DNA of 64,000 nt from Sphingomonas hengshuiensis (GTDB lineage: Bacteria > Pseudomonadota > Alphaproteobacteria > Sphingomonadales > Sphingomonadaceae), in contig NZ_CP010836.1 of assembly GCF_000935025.1 (NCBI RefSeq), positions 4,566,001 to 4,630,000 of the forward strand. The letters are read 5' to 3'. Positions within the stretch are counted from its first letter, which is position 1. Each line of letters begins with the position of its first letter. The notes beneath the pieces are model-generated. The model was given only the letters and a program-made list of their open reading frames with translations. It searched no databases and was not told where the DNA came from. The position numbers were made by a program, and so were the translations under genes. This document shows, one piece after another, positions 54,101 through 64,000 of the stretch.

Positions 54101-54321
54101 CCGTCGATCCCGGTGAGCTGTTGCTCGATCACCTGGGTGACGCTGTTCTGCACGGTCTCCGCCGACGCGCCGGGATAGCTGGCGCGGACGTTGACCTGCG
54201 GCGGCGCGACATCGGGATATTGCGCGATCGGCAGCGAGAAGATCGCCGCCAGCCCCATCAGCATCACGATGATCGCGATCACCCATGCAAAGATCGGGCG
54301 ATCGATGAAAATGCGCGACAT
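51133..54321 (-). CDS. RND multidrug efflux transporter, HAE1 type
   Basis: A 1062-residue AcrB/MexB-like inner-membrane pump. It opens with [21 protein letters not shown] and has twelve membrane helices in two halves. The proton-relay aspartates are in [23 protein letters not shown], and the porter and docking domains are present ([24 protein letters not shown]). It exports hydrophobic drugs or bile-type compounds using proton motive force. It is preceded by its adaptor (6 bases) and followed by its channel, making a complete tripartite operon. No regulator gene is adjacent. Confidence 0.95.
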   Translation of the reverse strand: [1062 protein letters not shown]

Positions 54322-54327
54322 GGGCGA

Positions 54328-55563
54328 TCAGCCGCCTTTGGCCTGGGGTGCGCCGGCACCGCCAGCCTTGCCCGCGCCGTCCTTGGGCGCCTCGATCCGC
54401 TGCGGCGTCGTGGCGGGGACCGGGCGAAGCTCGGCATCGGGGCGGACATTGGCCAGGCCCTGGACGATCACCTTGTCGCCCGGCGCCAGCCCCTGCGTCA
54501 CTACCCAGTTCGCGCCGATCGTGCGCTCGGCGATCACGGTGCGCGCAACGGCGCGGTTGCCCGGCCCGACGACATAGACCGTGGCGCCCCCGCGCGGATC
54601 GCGCGACACCCCGGCCTGCGGCACCAGGAACGCCTGGGTATCGATTGCCTGTGCGAACGCCGCGCGGACGAACATGCCGGGAAGCAACAGCCCCTGCGGA
54701 TTGTCGAACCGCGCGCGCAGCGTCACCGTGCCCGTGCTCTGGCTGACCATCACTTCCGAAAACTCTACCGTCCCCGACAGCGCATAGTCGCTGCCATCCT
54801 CCAGCTTGAGCCGCACCGCCGCGCTGGCCGGCGCGACGCCGTCCTTCGCCAGCGCCTTGCGCAGCGCCAGCATGTCGGCGCTCGATTGCTGGATATCGAC
54901 GAAGATCGGGTCGAGCCGCTGGATCACCGCCATCGGATCGGTCTGGCTCGACGTCACCAGCGCGCCCACCGTCACCAGCGATCGCCCGATTCGCCCGGTG
55001 ATCGGGGCGGGGACGCGGGTGAAGCGCAGGTTGATCCGCGCCGTCTGGAGCTGGGCGCTGGTCTGCGCGATCGTCGCCTCGGCCTGGCGCGCGGTGGCGA
55101 CGGCGTCGGTATAATCCTGCGCGCTCACGGCCTGCATATCGGCCAGCGGCTTGAAGCGCTCGGCGCGGATGCGCGCCGCCTCTGCGGTGGCGCGCGCACT
55201 CTGGAGGTTGGCCTGTGCCTGCGCGGTCTGCGCCTCGTACAGGCTCGGGTCGATCTGGTAGAGCGTCTGCCCGGCGCGGACGATCGATCCTTCGGTGAAC
55301 AGCCGGCGCTGGACGATGCCGACCACCTGGGGCCGGACCTCGGACATCTCGAACGCCGTGACGCGCCCCGCCAGTTCGGTCGTCACCGGCACGCTGCTCG
55401 GCTGGACCACGACAAAGCCGACCGCGATCGGCCCGCGCGGCGCGCCGCCCTTCTTCGCGGCATCGCCGGCGGTGTTGCCGCTACTGCACGACGCGAGCGC
55501 TAGCAGCGCGCCGATCAGCAGGGTGGACGGGCGGGGGGGCTTGGTCGGGATGATCGGAAGCAA
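54328..55563 (-). CDS. RND periplasmic adaptor lipoprotein
   Basis: A membrane-fusion protein of about 411 residues. The lipobox LLALASC is followed by the barrel-sandwich halves GRVTAFEMSEVRPQVVGIVQR and TRVPAPITGRIGRSLVTVG, an alpha hairpin (SARATAEAARIRAERFKPL), and a beta barrel ending in a Gly/Ala-rich tail. TTG 55563 gives a normal 24-residue signal peptide; the ATG at 55674 would put the lipobox near residue 63, which is unlikely. It is the first gene of the pump operon, divergent from hisS. Confidence 0.88.
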   Translation of the reverse strand: MLPIIPTKPPRPSTLLIGALLALASCSSGNTAGDAAKKGGAPRGPIAVGFVVVQPSSVPVTTELAGRVTAFEMSEVRPQVVGIVQRRLFTEGSIVRAGQTLYQIDPSLYEAQTAQAQANLQSARATAEAARIRAERFKPLADMQAVSAQDYTDAVATARQAEATIAQTSAQLQTARINLRFTRVPAPITGRIGRSLVTVGALVTSSQTDPMAVIQRLDPIFVDIQQSSADMLALRKALAKDGVAPASAAVRLKLEDGSDYALSGTVEFSEVMVSQSTGTVTLRARFDNPQGLLLPGMFVRAAFAQAIDTQAFLVPQAGVSRDPRGGATVYVVGPGNRAVARTVIAERTIGANWVVTQGLAPGDKVIVQGLANVRPDAELRPVPATTPQRIEAPKDGAGKAGGAGAPQAKGG

Positions 55564-55918
55564 TTGGCGAACCCGCTCCTGGGCACCCGGAACGGGTGCG
55601 CGGTTGAGTGGCGAAACTCGCTCATAGGCCGCAGGTTGCGGCGGTTCCACCAAAGAAATGTGCCGGAAACACATGGAGCAGCCCGCGGGCTGCGCTTATA
55701 TCCGCCTCCGATGCGGCAGGATGCGCGATTTTGCGCCTCGGCGCGCGATGCTCGGGGCGGCCGAACCATGGCTTCGCCGCGTGCAGCGAGGGGGATTCGG
55801 CGGGGAGGCATCGGATCGCGTTCTGCTAATGCATTGAAATATAATGCGGATATGGCGGCTTCCTGCCGATTGTAAAGGGAGTGGCGAAACCCCGCGCGAC
55901 GCCTTAGAAACCGCGCCG
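55564..55918. promoter_or_regulatory. Divergent intergenic region, RND operon and hisS
   Basis: This 355-base gap separates the divergent RND operon and hisS. A perfect -10-like TATAAT lies at 55840-55845 on the plus strand, about 74 bases before hisS, but no clear -35 box sits at standard distance. No gene or repressor-type palindrome was recognised in it. Confidence 0.4.
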
Positions 55919-57160
55919 ATGGCACGTATCGAAACCCCCAAGCGTATCCGGGGCACCCAGGACATTTTCGGCGACGAGCAGCGGCGCTTCGCCACGGTTC
56001 TCGACGCATTCGACCGGGTGCGGCGGCTCTATTGCTTCCAGCGACTCGAAATCCCGATTTTCGAGGCGACCAACGTCTTCGCCCGCAGCATGGGCGAGAC
56101 CAGCGACGTCGTCTCGAAGGAGATGTACAGCTTCGAGGATCGCGGCGGCGATTCGATCACTTTGCGTCCCGAATTCACGGCAGGAATCGCGCGGGCCTAT
56201 ATCACCGAGGGCTGGCAGCAATATGCGCCGCTGAAGCTGGCAACCTCCGGCCCGGTATTCCGCTACGAACGCCCGCAAAAGGGCCGCTATCGCCAGTTCC
56301 ACCAGATCGACGCCGAGATCATCGGCGCCCCGGAACCCGCAGCCGATGTCGAGCTGCTGGTGCTCGCCGACCAGCTGCTCCACGAACTGGGCATCGCCGA
56401 GGGCGTGACGCTCCAGCTCAACACGTTGGGCGACGCCGCGACCCGCGACGCATGGCGCACGGCTTTGGTCGCGCATTTCGAGGCGCATCGCGGCGAGCTG
56501 AGCGAGGACAGCGTCGCGCGGCTGGAAAAGAACCCGCTGCGGATTCTCGATTCGAAGGACCCGCGCGACCGGCCGATCGCCGACAGCGCGCCGGGGATCG
56601 ACGGGTTCCTGACCGACGAGGCGGCGGCGTTCTTCAAGGCTGTGACCGACGGGCTCGACGCGGCGGGCGTGGCGTGGACGCGCAACGCGCGGCTGGTGCG
56701 CGGGCTCGATTATTACCGGCACACCGCGTTCGAGTTCGTGACGGATCGGCTTGGCGCGCAGGGCACGGTGCTGGCGGGTGGGCGCTATGACGGGCTGATC
56801 GGGAGTCTCGGCGGGCCGGAGACGGCGGGCGTGGGCTGGGCTGCGGGGGTCGAGCGGCTGGGGATGCTGCTGGCCGAGCCGGTGGTTGAGAAGGTGCAGG
56901 TCGCGATTGTGGTCGAGGCAGCGGGCTTCGAACAAGCGAGCACCGCTTTGCTGGCGCAAGTGCGCCGTGCGGGCTTCAGCGCTGAATTGTTCGCATCGGG
57001 CAGCGTTAAGAAGCGCTACGATCGCGCGCTTAAATCTGATCCGGCGATGACGATCTCGTTCCAGCTTCACGATGGCACCGCCGCGATCAACCCGCGCGTG
57101 CTGCACCCCGACGCGGTCGATGCAGACCTCGTTCAGCGTTTGATCGCCAGCGCCGCATGA
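55919..57160 (+). CDS. hisS: Histidine--tRNA ligase
   Basis: A 413-residue class II synthetase that charges tRNA-His. It begins [20 protein letters not shown]. Motif 2 lies in [21 protein letters not shown], and the histidine-specific signatures are [16 protein letters not shown] and AGGRYDGL. The C-terminal anticodon-binding domain follows ([14 protein letters not shown]). ATG 55919 is the start. It is followed directly by the duplicated repeat unit and prfA. Confidence 0.95.
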   Translation: MARIETPKRIRGTQDIFGDEQRRFATVLDAFDRVRRLYCFQRLEIPIFEATNVFARSMGETSDVVSKEMYSFEDRGGDSITLRPEFTAGIARAYITEGWQQYAPLKLATSGPVFRYERPQKGRYRQFHQIDAEIIGAPEPAADVELLVLADQLLHELGIAEGVTLQLNTLGDAATRDAWRTALVAHFEAHRGELSEDSVARLEKNPLRILDSKDPRDRPIADSAPGIDGFLTDEAAAFFKAVTDGLDAAGVAWTRNARLVRGLDYYRHTAFEFVTDRLGAQGTVLAGGRYDGLIGSLGGPETAGVGWAAGVERLGMLLAEPVVEKVQVAIVVEAAGFEQASTALLAQVRRAGFSAELFASGSVKKRYDRALKSDPAMTISFQLHDGTAAINPRVLHPDAVDADLVQRLIASAA

Positions 57161-57448
57161 CTTCCCCCCGTCACCCCGGCCTTGAGCCGGGGCCCCGCTT
57201 CTTCTCGCCTGCCGCCAGCAATAGCGGGGCCCCGGGTCAAGCCCGGGGTGACAGAGAGAGTCGCGCGCGATGACCTCCACTTCTCCCGACCGCATCGTCG
57301 CCACCAAGGCGCGGCGCGACGCAGTGCACGCGCCCCTGATTCCCCCCCGTCACCCCGGCCTTGAGCCGGGGCCCCGCTTCTTCTCGCCCGCCGCCAGCAA
57401 TAGCGGGGCCCCGGGTCAAGGCCGGGGTGACAGAGAGAGACGCGCGCT

Positions 57449-58514
<1,066 letters not shown>

Positions 58515-58522
<8 letters not shown>

Positions 58523-59369
58523 GGCGCTTCTTGTTCCCCTCCCGCTTGCGGGAGGGGGAGTGCGTGCAGCCCTCGCCGCAGCCACCGCCTCCCTAACCCC
58601 CCTCTCCGCCACCCCGCGCCTCGATGCCGAGCTGCTGATGGCGCACGCCCTCGGCACCACGCGCAACGACCTGCTCCTGCGCCACCTTGACGCCCCCGTC
58701 CCCGAAACTTTCGCCCCCCTCCTCGAACGTCGCCTCGCCCACGAGCCCATCGCCTATATCACCGGCACCCGCGCCTTCTGGACGATCGACCTCGCGGTCG
58801 GTCCCGGCGCGCTGGTGCCGCGTGCGGACAGCGAGACGCTGATCGAGGCGGCCATCGCGCATTTCGGTGCCCGTGCCCCGCGCCGCATCCTCGATCTCGG
58901 CACTGGGCCCGGCACGCTGCTGCTCGCCGCGCTCGACCAGTGGCCGCAGGCGACCGGGATCGGCGTCGATGCGTCGGAGGCGGCGCTTGGCTATGCCCGC
59001 GCCAATGCCGATGCGCTGGGGCTCGCGCCGCGCGCCGCCTTTGCTACCGGCGACTGGGCGGCGAAAATCGAGGGGCGGTTCGACCTTATCCTCGCCAATC
59101 CGCCCTATATCGGGACGGGGGAGCAACTCCCCGCCGAGGTGCGCGACCATGAACCGGCATCGGCGCTGTTCGCCGGCGCCGACGGGCTCGACGACTATCG
59201 CCGGATCGTCCCCGATCTGCCCCGGTTGCTCGCTTCGGGTGGGGCGGCGGTGCTCGAGATCGGCTGGACCCAGGCGGACGCCGTTACGGGACTTGCATCC
59301 CAACATGGGTTAGCGGCAGCGCTGTTTCGCGACCTGGGCGGGCGGCCCCGCGCAATATTGCTGACTTGA
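58515..59369 (+). CDS. prmC: Release factor glutamine methyltransferase PrmC
   Basis: A 284-residue enzyme that methylates the glutamine of the release-factor GGQ motif. The helical N-domain reads [22 protein letters not shown]. The SAM-binding core has [16 protein letters not shown] and the NPPY catalytic motif in [15 protein letters not shown] 58515 overlaps prfA. The N-terminal region PLPLAGGGV is encoded by a palindromic insert at 58536-58557, so the first 20 residues are unlike other PrmC proteins. Confidence 0.93.
58536..58557. repeat. GC palindrome inside the prmC coding region
   Basis: CCCCTCCCGC (58536-58545) and GCGGGAGGGG (58548-58557) form a 10-bp stem with a 2-base loop. It lies in frame near the start of prmC and is of the type that recurs between genes in sphingomonads. 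Confidence 0.8.
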
Positions 59370-59623
59370 AAGACTGGGTGAACAGCACATATTCCTCTTG
59401 GAGATTGCCTTTTGCCGGGCTAAGAACAGCGGCGGGGCAAAGCAACTTCAACCAAGTTGTTGAATTACAGGGCTACGGCCCACTCCAAAGTCATGTGAGC
59501 CGCTGCAGTCCGGCGGCCATGGCGAGCGGGAGGCGCCGTTGCCGGCGTGGCCCGCAACTGTAACGCGCATCCGGGACCTCGATGATTCGACGGACGGCCT
59601 AGGTAAGACAGGACACACAGACC
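59370..59623. other. Intergenic region before the DUF4167 gene
   Basis: This 254-base gap holds the inverted repeat CAACTT/AAGTTG near 59444-59460 and no gene. A promoter for the DUF4167 gene probably lies here, but no clear boxes are seen. Confidence 0.4.
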
Positions 59624-60553
59624 TTGATCAACAATCGTCAGGCAAACGGCCGCCGTCGCGGTCGTGGCGGCCAGCAACAGCGCCAGGGCGGAGGCTCCGG
59701 CCAGCAGGGCAATGGTAACCGGATCGACAATCGCGCACGCGGCAATGCCGCCCAGTTGCTCGAAAAGTACAAGAACCTCGCCCGCGACGCGCAGATGCAG
59801 GGCGATCGGGTCAACACCGAATATTATCTCCAGTTCGCGGATCATTATTTCCGGGTGCTGAGCGAAACCCGCTCGCGCTTCGAGGAGCAGAATCCGAACG
59901 CGAACCAGGGCCGTCGGCCGAACACCGATCTGGACAGCGACGACGATTTCGACTTCGAAGCCGACGGCAATCGCGGCGACGAGGCGAACGACGACCAGCC
60001 CCGCCAGCAACAGCCCCAGCGCGAACAGCGCGAACCCCGCCCGCAGCAGGGCCAGCGCCGCGAGGGTCGCGACAATCGCGAACAGCGCGAGGTTAGTGAA
60101 GTTCGTGAACCGCGCGAAGGCCGTGAGCCGCGTGAGGGCCGCGAGCCGCGCGACACGCGTGAGGGTCGCGAGCAGCGCGAGCCCCGGGAAAGCCGTGAGC
60201 CGCGCGAACCCCGCGAGCCGCGCCGCAACGGCTATGCCAATGGCAATGGCGCGAACGGCGCCGCTGCTGCTGCCGATCCGGTCGCGGCGCCGCCCGCTGT
60301 CGAAGCGCCCGTCGCCGAGCCGGTCCGCGAAGCCCGTGCGGAAACCCAGGAGCGCACCCCGCGCCCCCGCGGTCGCCCGCGCACCCGTCGCGAGGAAGCT
60401 CCGGCAGAGGCCGAAGGGAATGCCGGCATCGACGCGGCGATCCTTCCCCCCGCCTTCGGCATCGAAGCGGCTGCCGCACCCGAGGAAGAGGCCCCTAAAA
60501 AGCCCCGCCGCCGGACCAAGCGCACCGACGACGCGGACGTCCCCGCCGCCTGA
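59624..60553 (+). CDS. DUF4167 family protein with charged repeats
   Basis: A 309-residue protein. The first 35 residues are basic and Gly/Gln/Asn-rich (RRRGRGGQQQRQGG). The conserved DUF4167 core follows (NAAQLLEKYKNLARDAQMQGD, VNTEYYLQFADHYFRVLSE). Then comes a disordered tail with about ten R-E-P-R-E-type repeats (residues 145-205) and a basic C-terminus. TTG 59624 is the best start. The family is confined to alphaproteobacteria and its role is not established; the low-complexity charged tail suggests nucleic-acid or RNA-protein association (inference). Confidence 0.85.
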   Translation: MINNRQANGRRRGRGGQQQRQGGGSGQQGNGNRIDNRARGNAAQLLEKYKNLARDAQMQGDRVNTEYYLQFADHYFRVLSETRSRFEEQNPNANQGRRPNTDLDSDDDFDFEADGNRGDEANDDQPRQQQPQREQREPRPQQGQRREGRDNREQREVSEVREPREGREPREGREPRDTREGREQREPRESREPREPREPRRNGYANGNGANGAAAAADPVAAPPAVEAPVAEPVREARAETQERTPRPRGRPRTRREEAPAEAEGNAGIDAAILPPAFGIEAAAAPEEEAPKKPRRRTKRTDDADVPAA

Positions 60554-60635
60554 TCGCGGCAAGGGTCATTTGTGACCTAGCGTTGTAATGCCAAGCTGCT
60601 AGCATCCTCCTCCAAGAACATTGGGGGAGGATGCT

Positions 60636-62039
60636 TTGCGTTGGACGGCTCTATTGGTCGCGGCCCTCCCGGTCGCCGCCCTCCCGGTCTCTGCTAGCGC
60701 CCAGACCGCCGCCGTGCCGGCACCCGAGGCGAGCGCGCAGGGCGATGTCGCCGTCACCATCTACCAGGACGGCCAGTCGCTGGTGCAGGACACGCGCCAG
60801 CTCGACCTGACCGCCGGGCGCACCCGCCAGGAATTCCCCGACGTATCGGCACAGATCCGCTCGGAAACGGTGACGCTGTCCGGCCCTGGCCTGGGAATCG
60901 TCGAACAGAATTTCGACTATGACCTGCTGACGCCGCGCAAGCTGATGGAAAAGGCGGTCGGCTCGGTCGTCACGATCGTCCGCACCAATCCCGCCACGGG
61001 CGCCGAGACGCGCGAACAGGCGCGGGTGCTCGCGGCGAATGGCGGCATCGTCCTCCAGATCGGCAACCGGATCGAAGTGCTGCGCGATGACGGGCTGCCG
61101 GTGCGCGTGATCTTCGACAAGGTGCCCGAGAATCTGCGCGCCCGCCCGACGCTGTCGGTCACGCTCCAGGTCGCGCGCGCCGGGCGGGTGCCCGCGACGC
61201 TGACCTATCTGACGCCTGGGCTCGGCTGGACCAGCGATTATGTGACGTTGTTCGACGAAGCGAAGGGCAGCATCGACATGCAGGGCTGGGTGACGCTCAC
61301 CAACAGCACCGGCACCGATTTCCGCAACGCCGATGTGCTGTTGGTCGCGGGCAGGACGGCCGGTCCCCGTGCGCCGAGAGTGGATTTCGGTGACACGACG
61401 ATCGAGCAGGCCGGGACCGAAAGCGGCACGCGCGAGCGGCTCGGCGACTATTATCTCTATCCGCTCGCCGCGCGCACCACGATCGCCAATGCCCAGCAGA
61501 AGCAGGTCAGCTTCCTCGACGTGAAGGGCGCGGCTGCGCGCAAGGCCTATGAGTGGAGCAACTACTGGCTGGGCACCAACGCCGATCCGCGTAGCGCGAC
61601 TTCGGTGCTCAAATTCTCGACCTCGCGCGAGGGCGGGCTGGGCGACCAGCTCCCCTCGGGCACGATCCGCGTCTATATGCGCGACGCGCGCGGCGATCCG
61701 CAGTTCATCGGCGAGAGCCGCGTCGATGCTGCGCCGATGGGGTCGGCGATGTCGATCCGTACCGGCGACGCCTTCGACGTGAAGGGCACCGCGACCGTGG
61801 TCGAGCGCAAGCGACTTTCGTCCAAGCGCTGGCAGACGACGATGCGCTACGACTTCACCAATGCCCGCCCCGCCGAAGTGACCGTCGATCTCGCCCAGAG
61901 CGGGCTGTGGGGCGATGTCCGCATTGCCGAGGCAAGCCTTGCGGGCGAGCGGGTTTCCGCCGAACGGATGGAGTGGAAAGTGCCGGTGCCCGCCAATGGC
62001 AAGGCGTCGGTGACGATAGTGTTCGATACGCGCTTCTGA
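60636..62039 (+). CDS. DUF4139 family protein (first)
   Basis: A 467-residue exported protein. TTG 60636 is placed 5 bases after GGGGGAGG and gives a signal peptide (WTALLVAALPVAALPVSASA). The DUF4139 domain reads VTIYQDGQSLVQDTRQLDL at the start, then AGRVPATLTYLTPGLGWTSDYV and WVTLTNSTGTDFRNADVLL. The family is predicted to be a beta-rich periplasmic or surface protein without known activity. A second DUF4139 gene follows 4 bases later in the same direction. Confidence 0.8.
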   Translation: MRWTALLVAALPVAALPVSASAQTAAVPAPEASAQGDVAVTIYQDGQSLVQDTRQLDLTAGRTRQEFPDVSAQIRSETVTLSGPGLGIVEQNFDYDLLTPRKLMEKAVGSVVTIVRTNPATGAETREQARVLAANGGIVLQIGNRIEVLRDDGLPVRVIFDKVPENLRARPTLSVTLQVARAGRVPATLTYLTPGLGWTSDYVTLFDEAKGSIDMQGWVTLTNSTGTDFRNADVLLVAGRTAGPRAPRVDFGDTTIEQAGTESGTRERLGDYYLYPLAARTTIANAQQKQVSFLDVKGAAARKAYEWSNYWLGTNADPRSATSVLKFSTSREGGLGDQLPSGTIRVYMRDARGDPQFIGESRVDAAPMGSAMSIRTGDAFDVKGTATVVERKRLSSKRWQTTMRYDFTNARPAEVTVDLAQSGLWGDVRIAEASLAGERVSAERMEWKVPVPANGKASVTIVFDTRF

Positions 62040-62043
62040 TCCG

Positions 62044-63600
62044 ATGCGCCGCATCGCCCTGGCCCTGTCGCTGCTCTTCGCCGTCCGCCCGGCGACGGCG
62101 CAGACGCTTGTCCAGTCGGATCGCCTCGATTCGGTATCGGTGACGCTGTATCGCGATCCCGAACGTGGCGAGGGGCCCATGCCCGCGAATGGCTGGCCCG
62201 GCGGCTATGCACTCGTCACCGAAACGCGCACGATCACGCTGCCCGCCGGTCCTTCGGTGATCCGCTTTATCGGCGTGTCGGAGGGGATGATGCCCGAAAC
62301 GGCGATCGTCACCGGCCTTCCGCGCGGGGTGGGTGAGAAGAATCGCGACGCCCGGCTGCTCTCGCCCGCCGCGCTGATCGATGCCTATCTGAAGCGCCGC
62401 GTGACGATCCGCCGCACCGATCGCGCGACGGGCAAGGTGACGGAAGCGGAGGCAGTGATTCAGTCCGGCCCCGGTGGCGGCGTGGTGCTGACCACGGCGG
62501 CGGGTGTGGAGGCGCTGGGCTGTTCGGGCCTGCCCGAGGCGCCGGTCTATCCCGGCATCCCCGCCGATCTCTCCGCCAAACCGACGCTGTCGGTGACGAG
62601 CGAGAGCGCGGCGCCCGCGACGGTGACGGTACAGCTTTCCTATCTGGCGCAGGGCTTCGACTGGTCGGCGAACTATGTCGCTCGCGTGGCCGAGGATGGC
62701 ACGACGCTCGATCTGTTTGCCTGGCTGACCGTCGCCAATGGCGGTAGCCAGGGCTTTGCCGATGCGCGCACCAATGCAGTGGCGGGCGCGCCGAACAAGG
62801 AGGCTGCGGCGGCGTTGCCGAGTGCGATGCCGCCCGAGCTGCACCTGCAATGCTGGCCGATGGACACGACCAGCACGGTTCGGGGACCGCCCCCTCCGCC
62901 GCCTGCTCCTGCTCCACCCGCGATGATGGCAGGAATGGTAGGGGATGACATCATCGTGAGCGCCCAACGGGCCAGAAGCGCCGCACCGGTGCCGGTCATG
63001 GTCGCCGAACAGGAGGATCTGGGCGATCTCAAACTCTATCGCATCCCCGAACCCGTCACCGTGGCGGCGCAGAGCCGCAAGCAGGTGGCGATGATCGACC
63101 GCCGCAAGGTGAAGTTCGCGCGGGTGTATGTCGGCGAATTTTCGGGTTACGGGGACGCAGCCGACGACGACCCCGAGAGCGTCGAGGCCGAGCGCATCCT
63201 GCGCACCGAGAACCGCGAAGGGCAGGGTCTGGGCCTCCCGCTCCCCGCAGGCGGCGTGGCGGTGTTCGAGGACGGCGGCGGCGAATCGCTGCTGGTCGGC
63301 GAAAGCGATCTGGCCGACCGCGCGATCGGCGAGGAAGTCGAATTCGCCACGGGCACCAGCAACGACGTGCGGTACACCATCATCTCGAAGCCGCGCTCTT
63401 CGAGCCGCCAGCCCTTCACCGTCGAGGTGACCAACGCCCGCGCCACGCCCGAGACCTTCGAATTGCCGATTCCCTATATGCTGGCCAGCACCAGCGCGAA
63501 GCTGGTCGAGCGCAAGGGCGTCAAGACGTGGCGCATAACCGTCCCCGCCAACGGCACCGCTCGGCTCGACTTCGCGCTCAAGGTCGAGCGGCGGCGTTAG
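62044..63600 (+). CDS. DUF4139 family protein (second)
   Basis: A 518-residue paralogue of the previous protein, with signal peptide MRRIALALSLLFAVRPATAQ. The DUF4139 landmarks are present in VSVTLYRDPERGEGP, VTVQLSYLAQGFDWSANYV and FAWLTVANGGSQGFADA. A proline-rich linker (GPPPPPPAPAPP) splits the domain near residue 280. The pair is probably co-transcribed and may form a complex. Its stop overlaps the convergent small gene by 3 bases. Confidence 0.8.
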   Translation: MRRIALALSLLFAVRPATAQTLVQSDRLDSVSVTLYRDPERGEGPMPANGWPGGYALVTETRTITLPAGPSVIRFIGVSEGMMPETAIVTGLPRGVGEKNRDARLLSPAALIDAYLKRRVTIRRTDRATGKVTEAEAVIQSGPGGGVVLTTAAGVEALGCSGLPEAPVYPGIPADLSAKPTLSVTSESAAPATVTVQLSYLAQGFDWSANYVARVAEDGTTLDLFAWLTVANGGSQGFADARTNAVAGAPNKEAAAALPSAMPPELHLQCWPMDTTSTVRGPPPPPPAPAPPAMMAGMVGDDIIVSAQRARSAAPVPVMVAEQEDLGDLKLYRIPEPVTVAAQSRKQVAMIDRRKVKFARVYVGEFSGYGDAADDDPESVEAERILRTENREGQGLGLPLPAGGVAVFEDGGGESLLVGESDLADRAIGEEVEFATGTSNDVRYTIISKPRSSSRQPFTVEVTNARATPETFELPIPYMLASTSAKLVERKGVKTWRITVPANGTARLDFALKVERRR

Positions 63601-63896
63601 TCGATCTCCACTTCGTCCTTCAGCAGATCTTCGACTTCGGCATCATGCCCCGATCCCGAGCTGAGGAACATCAGCCCCATCAGCGCGGCGGCGAGCATCA
63701 CGGTGAGGAACACGCCGAAAAAGGTGGCGATGGCGGTGACCAGGTACAGCTCGCCCATCGACCAATAGAGCGTCGCCTCCGCCACGATCGCCGCCAGCAG
63801 CGCGACTCCGCTCATCCACCACAGGATGCGCCGGAACCTTCCCCAGGCGAAAGCGGCGTAGTCGGGATCTTCGAGGCTGTGGCGAGGACCATCCAT
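63597..63896 (-). CDS. Small two-helix membrane protein, hypothetical
   Basis: A 99-residue protein from ATG 63896. After a 25-residue acidic and aromatic start (SLEDPDYAAFAWGRFRRILW) come two membrane helices (WMSGVALLAAIVAEATLYW and LYLVTAIATFFGVFLTVMLAAALMG) and an acidic C-terminal tail. It is conserved in sphingomonads as far as I recall; function unknown. Its TAA overlaps the TAG of the convergent DUF4139 gene (63597-63600). Confidence 0.7.
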   Translation of the reverse strand: MDGPRHSLEDPDYAAFAWGRFRRILWWMSGVALLAAIVAEATLYWSMGELYLVTAIATFFGVFLTVMLAAALMGLMFLSSGSGHDAEVEDLLKDEVEID

Positions 63897-63963
63897 GGCT
63901 TCCAATTGGCCCCGTTTCGTGGGAGACTCAACCGCCTGAGACCCAAATAGAAGGAGACGGGCG

Positions 63964-64000
63964 ATGACCATCGCGGCAATCCTGGGCGGCAAAGGCGGAG
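63964..64000 (+). CDS. Start of a probable CBS-domain protein, cut by window end
   Basis: ATG 63964 follows AAGGAGACGGGCG. The 12 visible residues (MTIAAILGGKGG) resemble the start of small CBS-domain proteins common in alphaproteobacteria. Too little is present to confirm the family. Confidence 0.5.
   Translation, partial: MTIAAILGGKGG

Noticed and set aside
51079..55503. A 1474-residue open frame on the plus strand opposite the RND operon
   Set aside because: It mirrors three recognised efflux genes, is very rich in Arg, Asp and His, and shows no domains.

Overview
The window looks like chromosome from a GC-rich alphaproteobacterium of the sphingomonad group (Sphingomonas or a close relative). 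This is inferred from the protein families: paired TonB-dependent receptors, DUF4167, DUF4139, DUF2059 and AsmA proteins, a GltD/GltB pair, prfA-prmC, ppx-rlmE, and the codon bias. No 16S rRNA gene or taxon marker is present, so this is a judgement from gene content only.

The left 27.7 kb is accessory DNA. Positions 1-6280 are a pile-up of insertion sequences: an IS256 end inserted in an IS21 istA remnant, an IS200-like fragment, an IS630 element whose transposase needs a frameshift, an intact IS110-family element of the IS1111 type with subterminal inverted repeats and a long non-coding end, another IS630 remnant, and a decayed IS91-type transposase plus integrase. At 6.3-13.8 kb there is a TetR-controlled operon: a divergent tetR, a palindromic operator, a 3-hydroxyacyl-CoA dehydrogenase, an alpha/beta hydrolase, then a TolC-like channel, an HlyD-like adaptor and two ABC-2 permeases with no ATPase. 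A second IS110-family element and an IS5 fragment (13.9-15.3 kb) separate it from the next block.

The most coherent accessory system is at 15.4-27.0 kb. It reads as a copper acquisition and handling locus: two DUF2946 proteins, two TonB-dependent receptors, an exported DJ-1/PfpI protein with a His/Met-rich start, a DUF2244 protein, a PepSY membrane protein, an MbnP-MbnH pair, CopC, and a CopD membrane protein fused in frame to a periplasmic copper chaperone (PCuAC) domain. Many junctions are 1- or 4-base overlaps, so much of it is probably one transcript. The last gene is cut off where it meets a reversed, truncated P4-type integrase lying beside tRNA-Leu(CAG). This marks the edge of a genomic island.

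From 27.8 kb rightward the window is ordinary core chromosome: an NDUFA9-like reductase, uppP, gltD and gltB separated by two DUF2059 genes, GST, SDR, a diguanylate cyclase, a peroxiredoxin, a phospholipase A1-like barrel, hisN, AsmA, tRNA-Gln, ppx, rlmE, rpoZ, a galactose-dehydrogenase-like enzyme, a complete tripartite RND efflux operon, hisS, prfA, prmC, DUF4167 and two DUF4139 proteins. Two structural oddities stand out there: a 179-bp tandem duplication that carries a ghost copy of the prfA start, and a pair of overlapping tiny membrane proteins near 40 kb.
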